Shown here: piece by piece, positions 34,028 to 44,545 of the stretch | Numbering within the stretch: position 1 is the stretch's first letter | Layout: every line of letters starts with the position of its first letter | Source of the DNA: Leptospira tipperaryensis | Lineage (GTDB): Bacteria; Spirochaetota; Leptospiria; Leptospirales; Leptospiraceae | Length of the DNA stretch: 64,000 bases | Reading direction: 5' to 3' | NCBI RefSeq assembly: GCF_001729245.1 | Contig: NZ_CP015217.1 | Span: 124,001 to 188,000 of the forward strand | Made by a program: the position numbers and the translations under genes | Notes under the pieces: model-generated | Databases searched by the model: none | Seen by the model: the letters and a program-made list of their open reading frames with translations, nothing else | Told to the model about the DNA's origin: nothing

Positions 34028-34552
34028 ATGGTTCAATCCGATTCTACAGATTTTTCAACACTATACGAAGAAAACCATCGGACGGTTTACCATTTTCTTC
34101 TCAAAATATCCGGCGACCCGGAAGTTTCCGAAGATCTAACGCAAGAAGCCTTTCTGAAAGCGTTCACATTCTTCGCGAAGTTTGATCCAAAGATCGCTTC
34201 CTTTAGCACTTGGACTTGTTCCATTGCAAAAAACTTGTATTTCAAGCATTATAATAAGCAGAAAAAGGAATTTGGAAATCTTAGCATCGGTGATCTGGTC
34301 ATAGATATAGAAGTTAATCCTGAAATTCCTGAAAATTTAGAGAAAGCTTTTTTAGAAAAAGCAATAAAAGATTCAATTGAGAGTCTTCCTGAACCCGAAA
34401 AGAGTATAATACTATTTAAGGAATTAGAAAGAAAGACTCTGAAAGAAACCGCGCTCGCGCTTGGAATTTCGGAAAGAACAGTCAGCAGAAGATTGATTTC
34501 AGCCGTCTCTTTATTGAGAGAAAAAATGGAAAGTCAAGGGCTACAATTCTAA
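34028..34552 (+). CDS. ECF-type RNA polymerase sigma factor
   Basis: A 174-residue sigma-70-family protein. Region 2 covers FSTLYEENHRTVYHFLLK and DLTQEAFLKAFTFFAKF; region 4 covers LPEPEKSIILFKE and LKETALALGISERTVSRRL. The region between is short and has no extra domain. It starts an apparent operon with the downstream membrane protein, eight bases away, that is likely its anti-sigma factor. Promoters it would recognise cannot be predicted. Confidence 0.9.
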   Translation: MVQSDSTDFSTLYEENHRTVYHFLLKISGDPEVSEDLTQEAFLKAFTFFAKFDPKIASFSTWTCSIAKNLYFKHYNKQKKEFGNLSIGDLVIDIEVNPEIPENLEKAFLEKAIKDSIESLPEPEKSIILFKELERKTLKETALALGISERTVSRRLISAVSLLREKMESQGLQF

Positions 34553-34560
34553 ACTCTACT

Positions 34561-35931
34561 ATGAAGTTAAAAGTTGATAACATAGAACAATTCGAAGACC
34601 TACTGGGGAAATATCTCTTTGGCGAATTGAATACGGAAGGTAAAAAAGAATTACTCGATTTCGTACTCAAAAACGGCAAGGCCCGTTCTATGTACCAAGC
34701 CGCAACTCAAACAAATGCAATCGTATCTTATGCCTTTTCAGATTCGAAAGACGAAAGCGGATCTGAAGCTAAAAAAAATCAATTCGGTAAACTATTAGAA
34801 TTTAAGAATTCGATTTTTCGGTCCAGTTGGATCGTTTCCAGTTTGGCCGCAGCTATTCTTCTTGTTTCCGGGATTTCGATCTGGTTTGGTTTTCAGTCCG
34901 ATTCAGAGACAAAATTAGACCAAGCATTTATAAATTCTTATGGAGATTGCAAAATCGACGGAATCGCTTCTCAACCGGGAGCGAATCTTTTAAATCGGAA
35001 ATTGGTTTCCGGTAACTATTCCATTTGCGAGTTTCAAGTTGAAGGAGCTAAGAGCGTAGCGGTTCGCGTTCTTCCGGATTCGGAAGTTTCGGTAACGGGA
35101 AATCGAAAAAATTCTTCCGTAAACGTAGATCGAGGATCGGTTCTTATCGATTCGATAAATAGCAAGTCTGTAGATTCCGACGGATTGCTCTCCATTCTTT
35201 CTCCGGATGTGCGTGCCCTTTTGGTCGGCACGAAAGTCGTTTATTCTCGAAAAATCGGAGAATCTCATTCGGAACTGGATCTCAATGTTCTGGATGGAAA
35301 GGTTGAAATTGAAACCGGACCTTCGGTTGCTTTTGAGAAAACCGCAAACATTCTGAGTGAGGAAGAACGAGATTTTTTAAAACTCAATTTTCCGATTCTA
35401 TTCCAAAGTAAAAAAGTTGAAATCAATCGGGGCCAATCTTTATCTTGGAAGGGAATTCCCGAATCCGGTCTTAAGAAAATTCGATCTCTGGAAAAGAGCA
35501 TTGAAGAGGCAAAAGCAAAAGGAATCAAAGTCGAAAGTGATTTCGTTTTTGCGCTTTCCTCGGACGTTCAAAAATTAAACGGAGATCATGTCTTTGCGAT
35601 CGATCAGAATCTTAGTAAGAAGATTAAAAATCTTCTTCCAAGCGAAGAAAAAGATCTTACCGCTAAATTCAATTCTATGGTTCGTTTTCCTCCCACTGAT
35701 TTAAGGGAAGTCGAAAAACTCAAGTCCCTGGTTGCTAAGTTGGACAATACTCCTTTGATTCAAATTCTAAAAGATAAGAATCAGCCGGATATAGAAAGAG
35801 TTATCTATTTCAAAGACGGTTCTAAAGTAAAAGGTTTTGTTTATCAACACGATAGCTTTTATATTCTTTTGAAAACGGATGGAAATCTATTGTTCCCGAT
35901 TGATGCCGTCGATTCGATCGATTTCGAATAG
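34561..35931 (+). CDS. Membrane-anchored FecR-like protein, probable anti-sigma factor
   Basis: The 456-residue protein has an N-terminal soluble segment of about 85 residues, one membrane helix near 90-110, and an external part with a FecR-type beta domain (for example KSVAVRVLPDSEVSVTGN and VRALLVGTKVVYSRK). It lies eight bases after the ECF sigma gene, which is the classic arrangement for a membrane anti-sigma factor, though the N-terminus lacks the zinc HxxxCxxC motif. The last 45 residues (RVIYFKDGSKVKGFV...PIDAVDSI) form a motif repeated in the next gene. Regulation by an envelope signal is inferred. Confidence 0.75.
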   Translation: MKLKVDNIEQFEDLLGKYLFGELNTEGKKELLDFVLKNGKARSMYQAATQTNAIVSYAFSDSKDESGSEAKKNQFGKLLEFKNSIFRSSWIVSSLAAAILLVSGISIWFGFQSDSETKLDQAFINSYGDCKIDGIASQPGANLLNRKLVSGNYSICEFQVEGAKSVAVRVLPDSEVSVTGNRKNSSVNVDRGSVLIDSINSKSVDSDGLLSILSPDVRALLVGTKVVYSRKIGESHSELDLNVLDGKVEIETGPSVAFEKTANILSEEERDFLKLNFPILFQSKKVEINRGQSLSWKGIPESGLKKIRSLEKSIEEAKAKGIKVESDFVFALSSDVQKLNGDHVFAIDQNLSKKIKNLLPSEEKDLTAKFNSMVRFPPTDLREVEKLKSLVAKLDNTPLIQILKDKNQPDIERVIYFKDGSKVKGFVYQHDSFYILLKTDGNLLFPIDAVDSIDFE

Positions 35932-36011
35932 AGAAAAAACTCGGATCATTCTCTATAAGTCGCTGAAACTTTATATAAGTTCGATTTCGTATCGGCGGAT
36001 TTAAAAAAATT

Positions 36012-36917
36012 ATGCGAAACCAATCGAAATTATTCTTCTTATATCGTATAAAAGGTAAAATTACCTCTTCCCTCTTTTTACTTTGTATTCTACTTCTCCT
36101 TGTCGTTTTTTCAAGAAGTCTGCAGGCTGATACTGTCATTTTAAGAAACGGAATCGAATATAAAAATGTAAAGACCGTCTTAGGAAAATCCGCGGTTACA
36201 ATCGAATCCGAAGTCGGTTCCATTATAAATATACCGATTAACTCGATTAAATCCATTAAGTCGATTCCGGTTCAGTGGACAAATTCATCTAAGAATTCTT
36301 TGACGCCGGAAAACGAAAACTCAACGACTGAAAATGATTTATCAAAAGATTCGAAAACAAATTCGGATAAACGCCAGTCGGCTCTGAGTAATTTAGATAT
36401 TGCGAAACGATCGATCCGAGAGGCGCTTCCGAGTCTGATTCCGGGATGGTCTAATCTCTATCTTTTAGGATATCCTTCCTTAGGCGCTTTGTTTTCTCTC
36501 ACGGAGTTCTATCTCATTCATTTGATCTCGGTGTATTCGAAACCGACCGTTCATTTCTACGAGGATCCCGTAAACTTGACCTTAGCCTATCTCAATCTCG
36601 ATCCGAATGTCTCCGCTCAGAATCCGAAATTTATCGGTTTAGTACTTTCTTATGAAAACGCTTCCTTGGTGAAAGATCCGATCTCAGGCGGATATACAAC
36701 TCCGGAAAAAATTAGGGAAGGAAGGGAAAGGGCCGCTACGGGTTTGTTATCCGTTTTGATTTTAGATTTTTCCGTTACTCAAGCGATTTCGATGACTAGG
36801 AAGAGGAAAGAAAGCGCTTCTAAGGAGAGCGGTTCCTTTGATATAAAATTCGGAAGTCGTTTTAGACCGGAGGTGGGGGAATCGGAATCTAAGATTTCTT
36901 TGATTTATTATTTTTAA
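36012..36917 (+). CDS. Membrane protein sharing a C-terminal motif with the upstream anti-sigma candidate
   Basis: A signal peptide with a long hydrophobic core (about residues 20-38) precedes a segment of about 45 residues, ADTVILRNGIEYKNVKT...PINSIKSI, that matches the end of the preceding gene in the pattern 'hydrophobic, basic-G, then P-hydrophobic-SI'. After an acidic linker, the C-terminal half has two hydrophobic helices near LYLLGYPSLGALFSL and SVLILDF, similar to DUF5683-like envelope proteins. Function is unknown; its position suggests it belongs to the same sigma-factor module. Confidence 0.65.
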   Translation: MRNQSKLFFLYRIKGKITSSLFLLCILLLLVVFSRSLQADTVILRNGIEYKNVKTVLGKSAVTIESEVGSIINIPINSIKSIKSIPVQWTNSSKNSLTPENENSTTENDLSKDSKTNSDKRQSALSNLDIAKRSIREALPSLIPGWSNLYLLGYPSLGALFSLTEFYLIHLISVYSKPTVHFYEDPVNLTLAYLNLDPNVSAQNPKFIGLVLSYENASLVKDPISGGYTTPEKIREGRERAATGLLSVLILDFSVTQAISMTRKRKESASKESGSFDIKFGSRFRPEVGESESKISLIYYF

Positions 36918-36925
36918 AATTTAAG

Positions 36926-36957
36926 AGGGCCACCGTTTTTGTTTTGGTAGCCCTTTG
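36926..36957 (+). terminator. Bidirectional hairpin between convergent genes
   Basis: AGGGC (36926-36930) pairs with GCCCT (36950-36954), and ACC (36932-36934) with GGT (36946-36948), with a C/A mismatch between; TTT follows. It ends the rightward gene and may serve the leftward small membrane gene. Confidence 0.55.
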
Positions 36958-36964
36958 ATTTTCA

Positions 36965-37186
36965 TTAAGCGGTTGCGGAGTCTCTTCCTATCTTTCCTAC
37001 AAAATAAAAAATTACGCCGACGGCTACCAAACCCGCACGAATTGCCCAACCGGTTGCGACTCCCCAGTTGTCGATCCACATAAGAATCTTTAAGTTATAG
37101 TTAAAAAAACTCAAAGCTCCGGAAACGATTCCCGCGAATGAAAGAAAAGCCCCGAACGAGGAAATCTTATCCTTGATTTGATCCAT
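36965..37186 (-). CDS. Small membrane protein with two helices
   Basis: The 73-residue protein has two hydrophobic segments (about 12-34 and 43-63) flanked by charged ends, MDQIKDKIS at the start and GKIGRDSATA at the end. No family could be assigned. It is convergent with the upstream membrane protein and 173 bases from the tmRNA gene. Confidence 0.65.
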   Translation of the reverse strand: MDQIKDKISSFGAFLSFAGIVSGALSFFNYNLKILMWIDNWGVATGWAIRAGLVAVGVIFYFVGKIGRDSATA

Positions 37187-37358
37187 AGTACTTGCACCCC
37201 TTTAAGTGAATTGATTACATGATTAACAGATGAAATCTTCTTTTTTCTCCTTTTTTAATCCGATGTTCCCCTTCTTTGTTATAAAACTCTTCTTTTAATA
37301 AAAAACTTGCGACCCCCTCCAAGTTTTTAAATTCTGACAGTCTAATAGAAGATAACTC

Positions 37359-37706
37359 GGGGACGAAATTGGTTTCGACTGTTGTTGTCAGGGACTATGT
37401 GGCGTGTAGAGGTTGTAGGCTCCTCTCAAAACCTTCAAACAATAACCGCTAATAACGAATTAGCCCTAGCAGCTTAATCTCTGCTACGGAACCTTGGTTC
37501 TTTCTCCTGAGGGCCAAACGTTCTGACACTTTTCGGGAGGCGTCTCTTTTGGTTTTCGGTTCCTGAGAGAGATCGTATTTGAGCTGAATAGGAAAGAGAG
37601 TCCTGTCTGTGGGTTAAACTCAATCCGACAACTTTATACATAGACTACACACGTAGAGGCTAGTCTGGGGCGCAATAGGACGCGGGTTCGAACCCCGCCG
37701 TCTCCA
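37359..37706 (+). ncRNA. ssrA: tmRNA
   Basis: The 5' end GGGGACGAAATTGGTTTCGAC and the 3' end GGTTCGAACCCCGCCGTCTCCA form the tRNA-like acceptor and T arm; CCA is not encoded. The tag open frame is at 37448-37477 and reads ANNELALAA with a TAA stop. The first Ala codon GCT is the resume codon. tmRNA with SmpB rescues stalled ribosomes and tags the product for proteolysis. The 5' end is placed by base pairing of GGGGAC with GTCTCC and could differ by a base. Confidence 0.97.
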
Positions 37707-38004
37707 TCGCATTTATATAATTTGGTTTTATCGGTTAAGAAACGATCGCCTTTGGTCTGTTCCTTTCAAAGTTGTTTTTATTTTTCCTAAAATGTAAAAT
37801 TCACTTCATTCCTTGACTTAGAATCCTTTTCTAAAAGATGAATTTAAACACTTTATGTATAAACCATAAGAATTTTCAGCAGTCTGATATTGTAGAATAT
37901 TCGATTCTTGTAATGAAAGAAGAATAAGGTTTAAAACATTCTTACAGGATGATCGCGGTGATTGAATTAGATTCTCTCCTTTTGAGGAGTTCAGGAGATC
38001 GAAA
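37707..38004. other. Intergenic region after tmRNA
   Basis: Nearly 300 AT-rich bases with no gene. A weak stem (CTTTG/CAAAG at about 37,750-37,771) followed by a T-rich stretch may terminate ssrA. A TTGACT hexamer at 37,813-37,818 could be part of a promoter, but no good -10 partner was found. Confidence 0.35.
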
Positions 38005-38655
38005 TTGGAAACTAAAATTTCAATTTATTCGGACGTAGTTTGTCCTTGGTGTTATATCGGAAAAAAAAGGTTAGAAGACGCGATCGAGCTTCGTAAAAAG
38101 TCTCACCCAGATGATAAGATTGAGATAGAATGGAAAGCGTTTCAACTCAATCCGGATCTCGCACCTGAAGGGGAAGATAGAGTTCTTCATATGAGTCGTA
38201 AGTTCGGTTCTTTGGATCGTGTCCAGATGATGGTTCAAAGAGTCGCGGACATCGCTCTTGCGGAAGGTCTTCCTTTTTCTACGGAACAACAAGGTCATCA
38301 GCCGAACACATTCTTATTACACGCTCTCATTCGAAGGGCGAAGGACAAAGGAAAGGCGTCGGCTCTCGCTGAAATCTTTTTCAAAAATTTCTTTGCTGAA
38401 GGTAAGAATCTCTCGGACGACGCTGTGGTCCTGGAAAGTTTGAAACAGGCAGGTTTGGACGAAGAAGACTTAAACTATGTAAGAGAAAACGAATCTCTTT
38501 TGAAAGAAGTTCAAGATGAAGAATTGAGAGGAAGACAATTGGGAGTTTCCGGAGTTCCATTTTTTGTCTTTAACGAAAAATACGCGGTCTCCGGCGCGCA
38601 GGAATCCAATCTTTTTTTACAACTTTTTGATCAACTTGAAAAGGAAGCCCAATAA
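38005..38655 (+). CDS. DsbA-family oxidoreductase, FrnE-like
   Basis: A 216-residue thioredoxin-fold protein with a CPWC motif at residues 13-16. The start is TTG, with an AGGAGA sequence a few bases upstream. There is no signal peptide, so it should be cytoplasmic, matching the FrnE-type branch of DsbA proteins rather than the periplasmic DsbA. FrnE-like proteins are thought to act as thiol-disulfide enzymes or in polyketide-type chemistry. The stop codon lies in the hairpin shared with the next gene. Confidence 0.88.
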   Translation: METKISIYSDVVCPWCYIGKKRLEDAIELRKKSHPDDKIEIEWKAFQLNPDLAPEGEDRVLHMSRKFGSLDRVQMMVQRVADIALAEGLPFSTEQQGHQPNTFLLHALIRRAKDKGKASALAEIFFKNFFAEGKNLSDDAVVLESLKQAGLDEEDLNYVRENESLLKEVQDEELRGRQLGVSGVPFFVFNEKYAVSGAQESNLFLQLFDQLEKEAQ

Positions 38656-38667
38656 AAGGGCTTCCTT
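38641..38667. terminator. Shared hairpin between convergent genes
   Basis: Arms AAGGAAGCCC (38641-38650) and GGGCTTCCTT (38658-38667) pair perfectly over ten bases with a seven-base loop. On the minus strand it is followed by TTTTC. The dsbA-like stop lies in the loop. Confidence 0.8.
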
Positions 38668-38673
38668 GTAAAT

Positions 38674-40566
<1,893 letters not shown>

Positions 40567-40762
40567 GTATATTTCTGGTTCCCGTAAAATGATTTTATCT
40601 GTGTTAGTAATCGTAAATTCTGCGAGGACCTCTTAGAAGATTCTCGCCGCTATAAAAGGAATGGGAAGAGGATCCGATTCTTTGTAAAAAGAATCTACAA
40701 AATTTCTCTTTCCGATTAGATTCTGTTTCCTGCTATAGAGTTCGGAAGAAATTTGGTACGGT

Positions 40763-42016
40763 ATGCAATATTCTCAATTTGCGCAAAAATTTAAAAAGCA
40801 GACCGGAATCGGACAGCTTATGGAAGATTTGGGCAGTCCGCCTCCCGGCGCTTGTATGTTGGGAGGAGGAAATCCCGCGTTGATTCCGGAAGTCGCAGAG
40901 GTTTGGAAAGAGATCGTATCGAAACAAATCGAATCCGCAAGTTTGAATAGAATTCTCGGAAGCTACGAATCTCCTGCGGGAATTCAAGAACTGCGAGAAT
41001 ATGTGGCTTCCATTTTATCGGAAGAATCCGGAACTCGTATAGACGAAAATCAAATTGCGATCACCAATGGAAGTCAGAATGCATTCTATCTTCTATTGAA
41101 TTTTTTTTCCGGCAAATTTGAAAACGAAAGAAGTAAAAAAATTCTTTTTCCGATTCTTCCAGAATACATCGGTTATACGGATCAGACTTTGGAGGCGGAT
41201 TCTTTTTTATCGTTTCAGCCTAAGATTCAAGAGATCGATTCTTTTTATTATAAGTATTATATCGACAAGGAAAATTTTGACGCGGTTTCCGATTGGAAAG
41301 AACAAGCCGGTTGTATTTGTGTTTCTCGGCCGACGAACCCGACCGGAAACGTGATCACGGATGCGGAGCTGGAATTCTTAATCTCAAAAGCAAAGGAGGC
41401 CGACATTCCTTTGTTAGTCGATAACGCCTACGGATATCCGTTTCCCGGCGTGGTATTTGAAAAGAGTTCTTTCCTTCACAAACCCGGGATGATTCAGGGA
41501 TTCAGTCTTTCCAAATTAGGGCTTCCCGGAGTTCGAACCGGATTTGTTTTGGGAGATCCTGAAACGATCGAACTTATACACAAAGCCAATTCGGTTATCA
41601 ATTTGACGAGCGCAAGTCCGGGTCAATACATCGCACTGGAACTTTTTCGTTCCGGAAAATGGAAATATTTATGTAAGAACGTTATTCTACCTTATTATAA
41701 GAGAAAGTCCGAGTTTGCAAGAGAGGCGATTCTCCAAAATTGGAGTTCAAATCTGGATTATAGGATTCATCAGAGCGAAGGAGCTTTTTTTCTTTGGATC
41801 TGGGTGAAGAATTTAAAACTTACGGTTTCAGAGTTATATCCGATTCTAAAAGAAGAAGGCGTAATCATCGTTCCTGGAAAAACTTTTTTCCCGGGAGCGG
41901 ATCCGAGTTGGTCTCATCGGGAAGAATGTTTCCGATTGAGTTTTGTGAGAGAAGAGAAAGAGATCGAAGAAGGAATTATAAGAATCGGTCGAGTATTGGA
42001 AAGATTCTCCAAATAA
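40763..42016 (+). CDS. avtA: Valine-pyruvate aminotransferase AvtA
   Basis: A 417-residue PLP-dependent class I/II aminotransferase that closely matches AvtA in order and motifs: [51 protein letters not shown] and SLSKLGLPG with the lysine that holds PLP. It would interconvert valine, alanine and their keto acids. The start ATG at 40763 is separated from the divergent cyclase gene by about 200 bases with no recognisable regulation. Confidence 0.93.
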   Translation: MQYSQFAQKFKKQTGIGQLMEDLGSPPPGACMLGGGNPALIPEVAEVWKEIVSKQIESASLNRILGSYESPAGIQELREYVASILSEESGTRIDENQIAITNGSQNAFYLLLNFFSGKFENERSKKILFPILPEYIGYTDQTLEADSFLSFQPKIQEIDSFYYKYYIDKENFDAVSDWKEQAGCICVSRPTNPTGNVITDAELEFLISKAKEADIPLLVDNAYGYPFPGVVFEKSSFLHKPGMIQGFSLSKLGLPGVRTGFVLGDPETIELIHKANSVINLTSASPGQYIALELFRSGKWKYLCKNVILPYYKRKSEFAREAILQNWSSNLDYRIHQSEGAFFLWIWVKNLKLTVSELYPILKEEGVIIVPGKTFFPGADPSWSHREECFRLSFVREEKEIEEGIIRIGRVLERFSK

Positions 42017-42105
42017 AAAGGTTTCGTCCTGCAATTCGGAATGGAAGACTGGATACTTAGAAAGATTCAATTTATCGAAATTACCTTGTTATATAGTTAG
42101 GAAAA

Positions 42106-44448
42106 ATGGAAAGCACGGAACAGGACATAAGCTTTGAGGAACTGGCGGCGAGTAAGCCGATGGAAGTCCAGTCTCTTATGCCGGACTATATCTTTTTAAA
42201 CGAGGGAGCTGTCGGTCTTTCGGCCACGTCTCGTTGTATCTTAGACGAGCTGAGAGATTGGCATAAAAAAACCGAAAAACACGGTTCCAAAGGGATTCAC
42301 CCATCCTATTTACTTACGTTAGACAAGCTTTCCGAGCTTCTTAATAAATATAGAAATTTAAGCGAGCAGTCGAAATCTCCTCAAAGTATCGATCTCGCTC
42401 TTCGACAATTGGTGGATTATGAGAAAAAAGGAAAAAACAAATCCGCATATATCTATCCATTTCTTGTTCGCAATGGAGCCAAGGTCTTGGCCCGTATCGC
42501 AATCGCGAGTCCGCAGAAAGAAACGAAAACGGACGTAACTCCGTTTCGAGTCGCTTGTTTCGAATTTTCTGAAGAGATGATCGATCTGATTCTTCAGAAT
42601 CGAGCAAAAAAACCGAAACTTCCGGACGAAGACAGTCCGGGCGCTTTTTTACTTCATAAAAACAAAGCTGGAAAAATTTGGTTATTTCCAAAGCTCGCTT
42701 CGATCGAGGCGGAATTCTCCACTTTGTTAAAGAGGGGATTTCAACCTTATAGTTATATTCCGATGATGGATTTTTTACGGGACTTCCTCACGTATTCACT
42801 TAAGAAGAATTATGTGATGAAAATTCTTCCGGATTATCATATCATTCTGGACGATCTTCAACTCAATCCGGACGGTTCTTACGTAAATCAACCCGAAGTC
42901 ATCGCGCATTATCGTTGTCAGGCGGACGCTCTTGAAAAGTTTGCGATTCCTTATCTTAAGGAACTGAGCGAAAGAGCCGGATATAGTTTATACAAAACTA
43001 AAATCGCGGAATTTGAACAAACTCACATTCAACTCGTTGAACCCGGAAGAAAGCAAAACAGCGAAAAGGTCAAGGCTCTGATTGCGCTTATCAACGATTA
43101 TCCTTTTGATCGCGAGACGGATGAACTTGGAAAAAAGGTTTCTGAAACTTGCAGGGCTTCGATCCAAATTCTTTCCAGACTCATGGAAGAAAAAGATAAG
43201 TTGGTTCAAAGAAAAGAAGAGAATGTTTTTAAATCTCTAAAAACAAGAATTCTTAATAAGATCGCGGAAACAACCTTACAAGACCAGACACTCTATCGAT
43301 TTTCACCGGAACAAAAATTGAAGTCTTCCGGGTTGGTGGACGAAACGCGTTATCCTGCTTTGGTCGAAGAATTAAAAAAAGACATCGGCGCCCAATTCGG
43401 AATGAAAGTAATCGAAAAACCCGATCAGACTTCCGAAGTTTACGCCGTTGATCCCGGTTATATGGCCGCCGTCTTACACAAGTTAAGCGGAATGGCAACG
43501 AGCAATCCTTCGTATCAAAAAGATTTGGATATCGCGAGAGAGATCAACGCGATTCTCAGTAATCCAAAACATCCGGGTTTGAATGCTAAATTGAAAGCTG
43601 ATAGTATCGTCAAACTACAGCAAGGAATTCAAGCTCTCGAACAAATCGAAGCCGAAAAACAACGTTCTCAAGAATTTGCTAAGAAGTTCAATCTTCCGAT
43701 GGGGATGTTGGGTTTTGTCGCGAGTATGATTCTATTCTTAATCGCATCCGTTCACTTTAAAACTACGGGAATCTTGTTCGTAGGAATTCCAGTCAGCTTG
43801 TTCTTAGGTCTGATGTTGGCGTTTTATTTTCGAGATAAGGACAAATCCGATATTCTCGGATCAGGGGGCGGTTCCGCTTCGCTTGGATCCGGTTTTAAGG
43901 GAGAATACGGATCCGCTACTTCTTCTTCGTCTGACGGTTTTTATTCCGGAGACGATAATTCGGAAGAAGAACACACCTATACAAAAGGTGAAACTCCAAA
44001 AGAGAAAAAGGTAAGTCTCATAGCGAAAGGCGCGGAGAGATTTGTTTTTCCAAGCCGCTTTACAAAAATCACCGACAAGATTCACGATTCTCGTTCTTTG
44101 CGGAAAAAGATTTATGAGAATTTGGATAACATTCGAAACAGCGTGGCTCACCTCAAGGGAGAGAAGGACGACGAAAAAGTTGCGTCCACTATCGAATATG
44201 CGCTGTTACAAAATTCCGCGACGATTCTCATTCCGGACGATATCGTTCCTCATGGAATGCCCGGTTCTATTATTCTCAATCACAACGATCTAAAGGCACC
44301 CTTGATTCGGGATCAGATTTCCGAGTTCTTACGTAACGAAGCCCAAAAGAAAAAATACGATAAAAAGATCGTGAAGTATTATACATTTTTAATCAATACG
44401 ATTGAAGTAGAATATTATAAATACCTGCCAAGTCGAAAAAAGAAATAA
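42106..44448 (+). CDS. Uncharacterised 780-residue protein with two membrane helices
   Basis: No family is recognised. About 530 residues of predominantly helical, charged sequence precede two hydrophobic segments (near 535-555 and 560-582, [16 protein letters not shown] and [21 protein letters not shown]). Then comes a low-complexity glycine- and serine-rich stretch ([12 protein letters not shown] to [12 protein letters not shown]) and a C-terminal region of about 150 residues starting [18 protein letters not shown] similar short pattern (P-x-R-x-x-K-x-x-D) occurs near the end of the 691-residue protein at 53,065; the link is weak. Gene position between avtA and the FG-GAP gene gives no clue. 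Confidence 0.7.
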   Translation: MESTEQDISFEELAASKPMEVQSLMPDYIFLNEGAVGLSATSRCILDELRDWHKKTEKHGSKGIHPSYLLTLDKLSELLNKYRNLSEQSKSPQSIDLALRQLVDYEKKGKNKSAYIYPFLVRNGAKVLARIAIASPQKETKTDVTPFRVACFEFSEEMIDLILQNRAKKPKLPDEDSPGAFLLHKNKAGKIWLFPKLASIEAEFSTLLKRGFQPYSYIPMMDFLRDFLTYSLKKNYVMKILPDYHIILDDLQLNPDGSYVNQPEVIAHYRCQADALEKFAIPYLKELSERAGYSLYKTKIAEFEQTHIQLVEPGRKQNSEKVKALIALINDYPFDRETDELGKKVSETCRASIQILSRLMEEKDKLVQRKEENVFKSLKTRILNKIAETTLQDQTLYRFSPEQKLKSSGLVDETRYPALVEELKKDIGAQFGMKVIEKPDQTSEVYAVDPGYMAAVLHKLSGMATSNPSYQKDLDIAREINAILSNPKHPGLNAKLKADSIVKLQQGIQALEQIEAEKQRSQEFAKKFNLPMGMLGFVASMILFLIASVHFKTTGILFVGIPVSLFLGLMLAFYFRDKDKSDILGSGGGSASLGSGFKGEYGSATSSSSDGFYSGDDNSEEEHTYTKGETPKEKKVSLIAKGAERFVFPSRFTKITDKIHDSRSLRKKIYENLDNIRNSVAHLKGEKDDEKVASTIEYALLQNSATILIPDDIVPHGMPGSIILNHNDLKAPLIRDQISEFLRNEAQKKKYDKKIVKYYTFLINTIEVEYYKYLPSRKKK

Positions 44449-44492
44449 AATTTTTCCAACTGCATTCTTAAACTCTGAGAATAGGTTTTTAT

Positions 44493-44515
44493 CTAATTCT
44501 TTCCATAAGAATTAG
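44493..44515 (+). terminator. 8-bp hairpin before the FG-GAP gene
   Basis: Arms CTAATTCT (44493-44500) and AGAATTAG (44508-44515) are perfect. There is no T run after it, so it may be a terminator or a leader structure of the next gene. Confidence 0.4.
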
Positions 44516-44545
44516 AATTGACTCGAATGACCTTTCTCGCCTAAT

